The position numbers and the translations under genes were made by a program. This document shows, piece after piece, positions 5,496-11,758 of a stretch of DNA of 11,758 nucleotides. Source of the stretch: an uncultured Corynebacterium sp. (GTDB lineage: Bacteria > Actinomycetota > Actinomycetes > Mycobacteriales > Mycobacteriaceae); assembly GCF_937999985.1 (NCBI RefSeq), contig NZ_CALLDG010000103.1, forward strand, positions 1-11,758, written 5' to 3'. The notes under the pieces are model-generated. The model had not been told where the DNA came from. It was given only the letters and a program-made list of their open reading frames with translations, and searched no databases. How positions within the stretch are numbered: position 1 is the stretch's first letter; every line of letters starts with the position of its first letter.

Positions 5496-6964
5496 TACAG
5501 CTCCGGATAATCCTCCCTAATCTGCCGGTAGGCATCCTCCGCCACCTCGCGGGTCACCTCACCCCGCGCCGCCGCATCCGTGTCGAAACGCCGCACCAAA
5601 CGTCGCGAACCATAGCGTGGCCACTCCGGATCCTCCCCGCGGGCGAAACGCGCGACGATCCCGTGAAACTCCGTCGCCAGCGGCTGCAAACGCTCAGCCG
5701 CGGACTCGCCGCAGAAATACTTCACTGTTTTGGGCGCGACCGTGAGGGCGTCAAAAACCAAAGGCAGATCCGCGCAGTGCCAGGCCGATTGGCTCCCGTG
5801 AAACTCATAGGCCCAGCTCGTATCACGTTTTTCTTCCATGATCGCGACGGCCCAGCGTTTGATGGCCGAATCACCGATGGCCATTCCCACCGGGTTTTCT
5901 GACGCCCACCGCACCCGCGCCCCCAACTTCCGTTCCGCGTACCGCCCCAGCGCCTTGGCCGGTTGCCGAACCAGCGGGTTCTTGGAGCTCAAGCGCTTGT
6001 CGATGGCGCGGGCGAAGGGCATCTGTGTGAACTCCTCACGCAGAGTGCCGATCAGCAGTGGCACGTCGCGCATCTCGCCGGGCCGGAACGGGTACGGCCC
6101 CACGGCGCAGTCCGAACCGTAGAAGCGGGCATATCGTCGATAGGCGCGCTGCAATTGTTCGGGGGAGAGGCTTTCCAGGTGCTTGCTGGTCAGCGGGCCG
6201 CCGAGGACCGCGCGGGCGACGTGCTCGCGGCTCGGCCAGCCCTCGCGCGGGAACCCGGGGCTGAGAATCACGGCGCGGTGCACTAAACCCTCGGTGCGCG
6301 GATTGCACAGCGTCCAGGCCGTCAGTGCGCCGCCGGCCGACTGGCCCATCAGTGTGACCTGCTCCGGATCTCCGCCAAAAGCCGCGATGTTGTCCCGCAC
6401 CCAGCGCAGGGCGGCCACAATATCCTCGGCACCGCGGAAGTACTCCAGCTCGGTGTTCGGATCGGCCGAAGCGTCCACGTCGGCGGGGTGATCCTCGTCC
6501 AGCAGAGGCAGGAAGCCCTCCAGGCGGTAGCGGTAGTTCAACGAAACGTATACGAAACCCTCCTCGGCGAAGCGGACGCCCTGGTACCAGAGTTCGTCGG
6601 CGAATCCTTCCTCATAGCGACCACCGTGGATGAACACGATTACGGGTGCCGCAGGCTTGGTGCTGGCTGTGGGGGTGGAGCCAGATCCAGGCTTGGCCTT
6701 GGGACGGAAGTCAGACTCGATGATGGAAGGGGGTGCGTCGACCGGGCAGGTGATGGATAGGGACTGGCGGTGGGTGGCGGTAGAGGGGTCGCCGAAGAAA
6801 AATTTAAAAGGGACGGCAGGGGAAGGAGGGGCGAAGCGTTCGCCCGAGGCATAGGGGATGGACTCGAAGCGGAGGACGGAACCGCGGAGGAAGCCACGTT
6901 TGCGACCCTGTTTGATGGCCACATCAACGTAGTCCTTGGCCTCAGGGATAGAGTGGGGGATCAT
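5483..6964 (-). CDS. Type B carboxylesterase (alpha/beta hydrolase)
   Basis: At 493 residues it is the size of B. subtilis pNB esterase. Landmarks: VLRFESIPYA (30-39), the family's N-terminal strand; oxyanion-hole HGG (113-115); nucleophile elbow GQSAGG with Ser209 (207-212); acid residue Glu310 or Glu311 in GTLREEF; and His396 in AWHCADLP. These fit the Ser-Glu-His triad of the family, which hydrolyses carboxylic esters. No signal peptide is visible, so it is probably cytosolic. A Pro/Ser/Thr/Lys-rich stretch (about 88-106) just before the HGG strand looks like a flexible insert. The start ATG 6964 is well supported: GGAGG (6971-6975, complement) lies six bases upstream, within the coding sequence of dcp. 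Its ATG overlaps the dcp ATG by two bases. The gene ends 89 bases before aecD starts, in a hairpin. Natural substrate is unknown. Confidence 0.9.
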   Translation of the reverse strand: MIPHSIPEAKDYVDVAIKQGRKRGFLRGSVLRFESIPYASGERFAPPSPAVPFKFFFGDPSTATHRQSLSITCPVDAPPSIIESDFRPKAKPGSGSTPTASTKPAAPVIVFIHGGRYEEGFADELWYQGVRFAEEGFVYVSLNYRYRLEGFLPLLDEDHPADVDASADPNTELEYFRGAEDIVAALRWVRDNIAAFGGDPEQVTLMGQSAGGALTAWTLCNPRTEGLVHRAVILSPGFPREGWPSREHVARAVLGGPLTSKHLESLSPEQLQRAYRRYARFYGSDCAVGPYPFRPGEMRDVPLLIGTLREEFTQMPFARAIDKRLSSKNPLVRQPAKALGRYAERKLGARVRWASENPVGMAIGDSAIKRWAVAIMEEKRDTSWAYEFHGSQSAWHCADLPLVFDALTVAPKTVKYFCGESAAERLQPLATEFHGIVARFARGEDPEWPRYGSRRLVRRFDTDAAARGEVTREVAEDAYRQIREDYPELYPSR

Positions 6965-6975
6965 GGGTTACCTCC
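6955..6975. promoter_or_regulatory. Overlapping divergent start region: two ribosome sites around one shared CATG
   Basis: CATG at 6962-6965 supplies both start codons: ATG 6963-6965 rightwards (dcp) and ATG 6964-6962 leftwards (esterase). GGGGGA (6955-6960) precedes the dcp ATG, rather close at two bases. GGAGG (complement of 6971-6975) precedes the esterase ATG at the ideal six bases. Each ribosome site therefore lies within the other gene's first codons, and both promoters must lie inside the opposite coding sequence. TAGAGT (6949-6954) could be a -10 for dcp, giving an almost leaderless transcript. Confidence 0.7.
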
Positions 6976-9101
6976 AAAACGCTTCCGAACTGCCTTATGA
7001 ACTGCCCGACTTCGCGGCAATCGACCTAGCCGAGCTGGTGCCCGCCTTCCGCACCGCTCTGGCGGATCACGCCGCGCAGATCGCGGCGGTCGCGAACAAC
7101 CCTGAGGCTCCCACCTGGGAAAATACCGCCGAGGCGTGGGAAGAATCGGGGCAGATGCTGCAGCGCGTGCTGGCCATTGTTTTTAATTATACGGGCGCAA
7201 ATGCCACCGATCAGGTGCGCGAGATCGAGGCGACCATCAGCCCGGAGCTGGCGCGGCACTTCAGCGAAATCTGGCTGAACCGGAAACTGTGGGAGCGCAT
7301 CTGCGCCCTGCCCGAGCAACCGGAAGGCAGCGAAGAGGAAGCCCTGTTGCGGGAACTGAAGAAGAGCTTTATCCGCGGCGGTGCCGAGCTGGACGATGCG
7401 CAGCGGGAAAGCCTGCGCGACATTGACGCCCAGCTGGCGGAGCTGACCACCGCCTTCGGCGCGCAGCTGCAGACCGCTACCGAGGACGCGGCGGTGCTGC
7501 TGACCGACGAGGCCGAGGTCGCGGGACTGAGCGCGGCGGACAAGGAGTACTTCGCCAAGGCCGCCGCCGAACGCGGGGAGGAAGGCTGGCTGATCCGCCT
7601 GGGCCTGCCGAGCATCCAGCCCGTGCTGGAATCGCTGGAGAACCCGGCCGCGCGCGCGAAGGTGCACGACGCATCGCTGAACCGCGCCGCCGGCAACAAC
7701 GAGGCCACACTGCTGCAGATCGTGCGGCTGCGTGCGCAGCGCGCCGAGCTGCTGGGCTTTGCCAACCACGCCGAGTTCGTAGCCGCCGCCGAGACCGCCG
7801 GTAGCCTCACGGCGGTCGAGGAGCTGCTGGATCAGGTGACGCCCGCCGCCGTGGCAAACGCGCACGGCGAGTACAAGCGGGCACTGGACAAGATGGCCGT
7901 TAGCGGAGCTGGGAGCGCAGCGGGCACAGTAGACACAGCCGGGCTCAGCGGCGCCGACTGGCCCTACTGGGATGCCAAGCTGCGCGCGGAAGAACTGGAC
8001 GTCGACGAAGCCGAGCTGAAGAAGTACTTCCCGCTGGAACAGGTGATGGTCGACGGCGCCTTCTTTGCCGCCAAGCGCCTCTACGGCATCGACGTGCGGG
8101 AACGCACCGACCTGGTCGGCTACGCGCCGGGCGTGCGGGTGTGGGAGGTCACCGAGGGCGCCGATAGCGCCGATGGAGCCGAAGACAGCGCGCCCGTCGG
8201 CATCGGCCTGCTGCTGACCGACATGTACGCCCGCCCCACCAAGCGCGGCGGCGCGTGGATGAACTCCTTCGTCGAGCAGTCCAACCTGCTGGGCAAAGCG
8301 CCGGTGGTGGTCAACGTCATGAACATCGCCGAACCTGCCGAAGGCGAGCAGGCGCTGCTGACTCTCGACGAGGTGCAGACCGTTTTCCACGAGTTCGGCC
8401 ACGCCCTGCACGGCCTGCTCTCCGATGTGCGCTATCCCACGCTGTCTGGCACCAACGTGCCCCGCGACTTCGTGGAATTCCCCAGTCAGATCAACGAAAA
8501 CTGGGCCCTGGAGCCCGCCGTGCTGCGCAACTACGCCCGCCACGTGGAAACCGGGGAAGTCATCAGCGGCGAGTTTGTCGACGCGATCCGCGCCCAGGCG
8601 AAGTGGGGCCAGGGGTTGGCCACCACCGAGTTCCTGGCCGCCTGCTGGCTGGACCTGGCCTGGCACAAGCTCTCCGCCGCGGAGGCGGAGAAGCTTGCCG
8701 CCACCGACGATGCCGCCGCCCAGGTGGAATCCTTCGAGGCCGAAGCCCTGGAGCGCGCCGGGGTGGACGTCAACGGCGCCCTCGCCCCGCGCTACCGCTC
8801 GGCTTACTTCAACCACATCTTCGCCGGTGGTTATTCCGCCGACTACTGGAGCTACCTGTGGGCGGAGGTGCTGGACGCCGACGGTTTCCAGGCCTTCGTC
8901 GATACCGGTGCTGCAGTGGGGGAGTCTAATGACGCCGCCGACCTCGACGACGATGATGTCCGCTTCGCGGGCGAGCGTTTCCGCCGCATCATCCTCTCCC
9001 GCGGCGCTAGCATCGACTTCGAAGACGCATTCTGGATGTTTCGTGGCCAGCAGCGCAGCGTGCAGCCGCTACTCGACCGCCGCGGGTTGAGCCAGGGGTA
9101 G
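6963..9101 (+). CDS. dcp: Peptidyl-dipeptidase Dcp (M3 zinc metallopeptidase)
   Basis: The protein has 712 residues, full length for family M3A. The zinc site is complete: HEFGH (476-480) with His476, Glu477 and His480, and the third ligand Glu505 in DFVEFPSQINENW, 29 residues after the first histidine as in neurolysin. The substrate loop PRYRSAYFNHIFAGGYSADY (about 609-628) is intact. The opening ASELPYELPDF matches the family N-terminus, supporting ATG 6963 over a TTG nine codons upstream. From memory it aligns along its length with E. coli Dcp, which removes C-terminal dipeptides from oligopeptides in peptide recycling; oligopeptidase A is the alternative. There is no signal peptide, so it acts in the cytosol. 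Gly/Ala/Ser-rich loops near 314-331 and around residue 400 are probably surface insertions. A small membrane-protein gene follows after 28 bases. Confidence 0.92.
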   Translation: MGYLQNASELPYELPDFAAIDLAELVPAFRTALADHAAQIAAVANNPEAPTWENTAEAWEESGQMLQRVLAIVFNYTGANATDQVREIEATISPELARHFSEIWLNRKLWERICALPEQPEGSEEEALLRELKKSFIRGGAELDDAQRESLRDIDAQLAELTTAFGAQLQTATEDAAVLLTDEAEVAGLSAADKEYFAKAAAERGEEGWLIRLGLPSIQPVLESLENPAARAKVHDASLNRAAGNNEATLLQIVRLRAQRAELLGFANHAEFVAAAETAGSLTAVEELLDQVTPAAVANAHGEYKRALDKMAVSGAGSAAGTVDTAGLSGADWPYWDAKLRAEELDVDEAELKKYFPLEQVMVDGAFFAAKRLYGIDVRERTDLVGYAPGVRVWEVTEGADSADGAEDSAPVGIGLLLTDMYARPTKRGGAWMNSFVEQSNLLGKAPVVVNVMNIAEPAEGEQALLTLDEVQTVFHEFGHALHGLLSDVRYPTLSGTNVPRDFVEFPSQINENWALEPAVLRNYARHVETGEVISGEFVDAIRAQAKWGQGLATTEFLAACWLDLAWHKLSAAEAEKLAATDDAAAQVESFEAEALERAGVDVNGALAPRYRSAYFNHIFAGGYSADYWSYLWAEVLDADGFQAFVDTGAAVGESNDAADLDDDDVRFAGERFRRIILSRGASIDFEDAFWMFRGQQRSVQPLLDRRGLSQG

Positions 9102-9129
9102 GCGTCCCTAAAAAAGAAAGAGCAAACCA

Positions 9130-9375
9130 ATGATGGAATGGCTGATCAACGCGCCGGTGTGGATTCAAACCCCGCTGGTGTTCCTCGCCCTATTCGTGGT
9201 TTGCACCGTGTTGGCCTTAGTATGGCAGGTGATTGCGCTGCGGATTTTCCCCGCCAGCGCGGAAGAACAGCGCGTGCACGGGGCGCTTTCGCTGCGCGAG
9301 ATGTGGGCGAGCCGCAGCTCGGTGCCACTAGACGGCGACACTAAGCGCAGCGCCGGACACGACCAGAAGCGCTAA
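9130..9375 (+). CDS. Small single-pass membrane protein of unknown function
   Basis: This 81-residue protein has one strong hydrophobic helix (about 14-38, TPLVFLALFVVCTVLALVWQ and on) and a hydrophilic, basic C-terminal tail of about 40 residues ending SAGHDQKR. The charge pattern (R38, R48, R56, R62, K72, R73, K80, R81 all after the helix) suggests that the tail faces the cytoplasm. I do not recognise the family. The start is ATG 9130 (a second ATG follows at once), with purine-rich AAAAAAGAAAGAG about 8 bases upstream. It begins 28 bases after dcp on the same strand without a terminator between them, so the two are likely transcribed together. Nothing in the sequence points to a specific job. 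Confidence 0.75.
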   Translation: MMEWLINAPVWIQTPLVFLALFVVCTVLALVWQVIALRIFPASAEEQRVHGALSLREMWASRSSVPLDGDTKRSAGHDQKR

Positions 9376-9392
9376 GACGAACCAGAAGTAGT

Positions 9393-9416
9393 CAGAAACA
9401 GAAACAGAGACAGAAG
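9393..9416 (+). repeat. Hexanucleotide tandem repeat, four copies of CAGAAA type
   Basis: CAGAAA, CAGAAA, CAGAGA and CAGAAG run head to tail in the 63-base gap between two small membrane-protein frames. The purine-rich track continues as AGACGGAGAGGA up to 9428 and merges into the likely ribosome site of the 28-residue frame. Single-strand purine richness of this kind is unusual against the surrounding sequence. Confidence 0.6.
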
Positions 9417-9438
9417 AGACGGAGAGGACTAGCAGCCA

Positions 9439-9525
9439 ATGAAACACCACTCCAAGGTGCGCCAGGCGTTGGCCCTGCTGCTCGTTCTGCTGCTCGTGGC
9501 CTGGCTGGCCACCAGCGTTTTCTAG
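9439..9525 (+). CDS. Possible 28-residue membrane microprotein
   Basis: ATG 9439 opens a 28-codon frame ending in TAG (9523-9525). The peptide starts MKHHSKVRQA, with four basic or histidine residues before an unbroken hydrophobic run, ALALLLVLLLVAWLATSVF, reaching the last residue. That is the layout of a one-helix, N-inside membrane microprotein. AGGA (9425-9428), part of GGAGAGGA, lies ten bases upstream, acceptable for a ribosome site. It follows the 81-residue membrane protein by 63 bases and converges on malQ with 27 bases between the stops. Its shortness means that chance cannot be excluded, but ribosome site, charge pattern and full-length helix agree. No function is suggested. Confidence 0.5.
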   Translation: MKHHSKVRQALALLLVLLLVAWLATSVF

Positions 9526-9552
9526 CCCCGCGCGCTTCCCGCGATCGCGCTG

Positions 9553-11742
9553 CTAGCCCTCGCCGCGAGTGGCGGCCAGCACGTCGCGAGCCAGCGGCAT
9601 ATCCGCCAGATCCTCCACCAGCACCGGGTTGCCTTCGCCATCGCACAGTGGCACGCGCCAGTTCGGGTACAGGTCCTGCGTGGTGCCCGGCTGGTTCTGC
9701 GCCCGCAGGTCTCCCACCAGGTCCACCAGCGCGGCGCAGCGTAGGAGCGACGGGGTCTGCGCAATGTAGCGGTGCATGGCCCGCAGGATGTACGAGACAT
9801 CCGGGCGGCGTTCGCGCCCGTGCCGCGGATCGTCCAGCTCCTGGCGCAAGCCGTTAAGGAAGTAGCCCTCGCAGTCCATTCCACGGAATCCACCGTGGCG
9901 GGCGATGGTGCCCAGCACGTCGACCTGCCAGTTGGCATCCTCGGCGAACTCGTCGTCCGCGTTGCGGGTCAGCACTCCCAGCTCCTCGCGCAGGTCGATG
10001 TGCCCGCCGCGAAGGTAGCTGGCGGTCGGGGGCAGGTCGTGTGTGGTCACGGAGGTTAGGCAGGTACGGCGGTAGGCCTCCGGCGGTTTCGCCCCGTTGG
10101 CGTCACCCTCAAACCACACGATCGAGGTTCCCATTACTCCGCGGCTGGCCAGGTAATCCTGCACCCACGGCTCGAAGGTGCCCAGGTCTTCGCCGACCAC
10201 CACGGCACCGGCGCGGTGAGCCTCCAGCACCAGCGCGCCGACCAGCGCCTCGTGATCGTAGGTGACGTAGGTGCCCAGGGTGGGGGATTCCATGCGGGGG
10301 ATCCACCACAGACGGAACAGTCCCAGCACGTGGTCGATGCGGATGCCACCGGCGGTGCGCAGGATCGTGCGCAGCATGTCGCGCCACGGACGGTAGCCTT
10401 CTTCGGCCAGCTTCCAGGGGTGCCACGGCGGCTGCGACCAGTCCTGGCCCTGCTGGTTGTAGCCATCCGGTGGGGCGCCCACGCTGGCTCCGGGAGCCAA
10501 CACGTCGGCCAGAGTCTGTGCGTCTGCGCCACCGGGGTGCACGCCCACGGCCAGGTCGGCCATTAGCCCGATGCTCATGTGTTCGGTCAGAGTATTCTGC
10601 GCATGCAATTCCTGCTCCTGGCAAAGCATTTGCATCCAGGCGTAAAAGTCACTGGTTAGCGCTGGATCGTTGGCCGCGCGCTCGCACCATTCAGTGAAGC
10701 CCACCAGCCCCTCGCCCTCGCGCTCGCGGAAGGCGCGCAGCTGCTCCGCGCGCTCGTCGCCGATCCCTGCGGTGTACAGCAGGTGCAGGGCCTTGATTTT
10801 GGACGCCACCACGGGGTCTCGCTCCAACAGGTCAGCCGTGTGGTTGCGCTTCTTCAGCGGGGCGGCGAGCTGCTCGATCTCCGCGTGCAGCTCGGGGTGT
10901 GCGGCGTACTCAGGAGTGTTCTCCACCCGGATGTAAATGGGGTTGGTGTAGCGGCGGGTGGTCGGCAGGTAGGGGGAATCCTCCACCGGGGGAGCGGCCT
11001 CCGCTGCGTGCATGGGGTTTACCAGTACGAAGTCCGCCCCGCCGAGCTTTTGCAGGGAGTCGCTCAAGACCTCGAGGGTGCCGTAGTCGCCGATGCCCCA
11101 AGCGTCGCGGTCGCGCAGAGAATACAGCTGCGCCATCACTCCGGTACGCGGGGCATCCGGCAGGTCCAGGGATTGGGGGGATACCAACAGGGTGGAGGTG
11201 GCTTTCGTGGAGTCGGCGCGGGCCTCTAGCTGGTGCCAGCCTGCGGGCAGGGCGGGCAGCTGGAATGTGGCGGTGCCGAAAGTGGTGGCGGCGGCTTCAG
11301 CGCCGACGGTGATGGGATCGACCCATTCATTGAGCTGCTCGAGGGCAATGGTCTCGCCGTCCTCAGTGCGAACTTGCACCTGCAAGGATTCGCCGTCGAT
11401 GCAGTGGACGCGCAGGGTGCGCGGGCGGTCGGCGATGGCGGTGACGGTGGGAGGCAGCATGCGGCTATAGCGGACGCGCAGTAGATCCTCGATGGCCGCC
11501 TGCACAATCTCTTCGGTGAGGGCGGCGGGGTCCTCGGGCAGATCCAGACCCAGCTCGCGGAGTGCGAAAAGCACGGTGCTGCTTTGGACCTCTACCCTTT
11601 GGCCGTTTTGGCCGGTGTACCAGGTGGCCACGCCGCACTCGGTGGCCAATTCATTGAGGATTGCATTGACGTCGGAGGCGTTTGCACCGCCGGATTCCAC
11701 AGAGCTAGTCACAACTGCCATTGTGCAGGGCACTGGGCGCAT
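9553..11742 (-). CDS. malQ: 4-alpha-glucanotransferase (amylomaltase, GH77)
   Basis: The protein has 729 residues. The catalytic GH77 barrel begins near 200 (GVMAQLYSLRDRDAWGIGDY, 201-220). Catalytic residues are visible: nucleophile Asp470 in GIRIDHVLGLFRLWW, acid/base Glu518 in VGEDLG, and Asp569 in TTHDLPP. The donor-site stretch LVNPMHA (240-246) is also typical. The first 190 or so residues form the extension found in corynebacterial and E. coli-type MalQ but absent from short Thermus amylomaltases. The enzyme transfers maltooligosaccharide units between alpha-1,4-glucans, releasing glucose, in cytosolic maltose and glycogen metabolism. The start is uncertain: ATG 11742 has GGAAG directly before it, while ATG 11721 lacks any ribosome site; the family homology begins only around residue 25. 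No terminator with a T-tract is seen at its 3' end, only the palindrome CGCGATCGCG (9540-9549). Confidence 0.93.
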   Translation of the reverse strand: MRPVPCTMAVVTSSVESGGANASDVNAILNELATECGVATWYTGQNGQRVEVQSSTVLFALRELGLDLPEDPAALTEEIVQAAIEDLLRVRYSRMLPPTVTAIADRPRTLRVHCIDGESLQVQVRTEDGETIALEQLNEWVDPITVGAEAAATTFGTATFQLPALPAGWHQLEARADSTKATSTLLVSPQSLDLPDAPRTGVMAQLYSLRDRDAWGIGDYGTLEVLSDSLQKLGGADFVLVNPMHAAEAAPPVEDSPYLPTTRRYTNPIYIRVENTPEYAAHPELHAEIEQLAAPLKKRNHTADLLERDPVVASKIKALHLLYTAGIGDERAEQLRAFREREGEGLVGFTEWCERAANDPALTSDFYAWMQMLCQEQELHAQNTLTEHMSIGLMADLAVGVHPGGADAQTLADVLAPGASVGAPPDGYNQQGQDWSQPPWHPWKLAEEGYRPWRDMLRTILRTAGGIRIDHVLGLFRLWWIPRMESPTLGTYVTYDHEALVGALVLEAHRAGAVVVGEDLGTFEPWVQDYLASRGVMGTSIVWFEGDANGAKPPEAYRRTCLTSVTTHDLPPTASYLRGGHIDLREELGVLTRNADDEFAEDANWQVDVLGTIARHGGFRGMDCEGYFLNGLRQELDDPRHGRERRPDVSYILRAMHRYIAQTPSLLRCAALVDLVGDLRAQNQPGTTQDLYPNWRVPLCDGEGNPVLVEDLADMPLARDVLAATRGEG

Positions 11743-11758
11743 CTTCCACTTTTTCAGC

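Noticed and set aside
6936..6962. TTG start adding nine residues to dcp
   Set aside because: ATG 6963 has a purine-rich ribosome site and sits right before the conserved family N-terminus. The TTG has no ribosome site and would deepen the overlap with the esterase.
7026..8816. A 596-residue open frame on the - strand opposite dcp
   Set aside because: It is a codon-mirror frame of a GC-rich gene. The + strand carries a complete M3 peptidase with all zinc ligands, while the antisense translation is a low-complexity Gly/Gln/Val mix with no recognisable motif.
9540..9549. CGCGATCGCG palindrome between the 28-residue frame and malQ as a terminator
   Set aside because: A perfect short palindrome with no loop and no T-tract cannot act as an intrinsic terminator. 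It is more likely chance in GC-rich DNA.
1..11758. Mobile element, phage, CRISPR or defence system
   Set aside because: No transposase, integrase, terminal inverted repeats, spaced repeat array or defence-type domain is visible. All the larger genes belong to ordinary metabolic or transport families.

Overview
The window looks like ordinary chromosome from a GC-rich Corynebacterium or a close relative. The basis is recognition of protein families: an AecD/MetC-type C-S lyase with a matching McbR-type operator, a long MalQ with an N-terminal extension, a dipeptidyl carboxypeptidase and a FadB2-like 3-hydroxybutyryl-CoA dehydrogenase. I cannot fix the species. I see no insertion sequence, phage gene, tRNA, rRNA or CRISPR array.

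Layout. Bases 2-352 (+) are the C-terminal 116 residues of 3-hydroxybutyryl-CoA dehydrogenase. A 67-residue CsbD-family stress protein follows (387-590, +) and ends at a strong, probably bidirectional hairpin (607-632). Facing it is a leftward block: a C-S lyase (4098-5393, aecD-like), a half-size ABC exporter (2119-4086) 11 bases behind it, and a class III aminotransferase (683-2071) 47 bases further on. A type B carboxylesterase (5483-6964, -) lies upstream of this block. The peptidase dcp (6963-9101, +) starts back to back with it; the two ATG codons share one CATG. After dcp come a one-helix membrane protein (9130-9375, +) and a possible 28-residue membrane peptide (9439-9525, +). The peptide converges on malQ (9553-11742, -). 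The only stretches without genes are short.

The most informative region is 5394-5482, in front of the C-S lyase. It holds TAGAC-N6-GTCTA, an exact match to the published operator consensus of McbR, the methionine/cysteine repressor of C. glutamicum. The site sits in the spacer and -10 of a plausible promoter and is followed by three 11-base direct repeats of its half-site. The tight spacing behind the lyase suggests that the exporter, and perhaps the aminotransferase (which resembles taurine:pyruvate aminotransferases), belong to the same sulfur-responsive unit. That link is inference.

The second notable structure is the esterase/dcp start junction. Each gene's ribosome binding site lies inside the other's coding sequence, so no intergenic DNA separates them.
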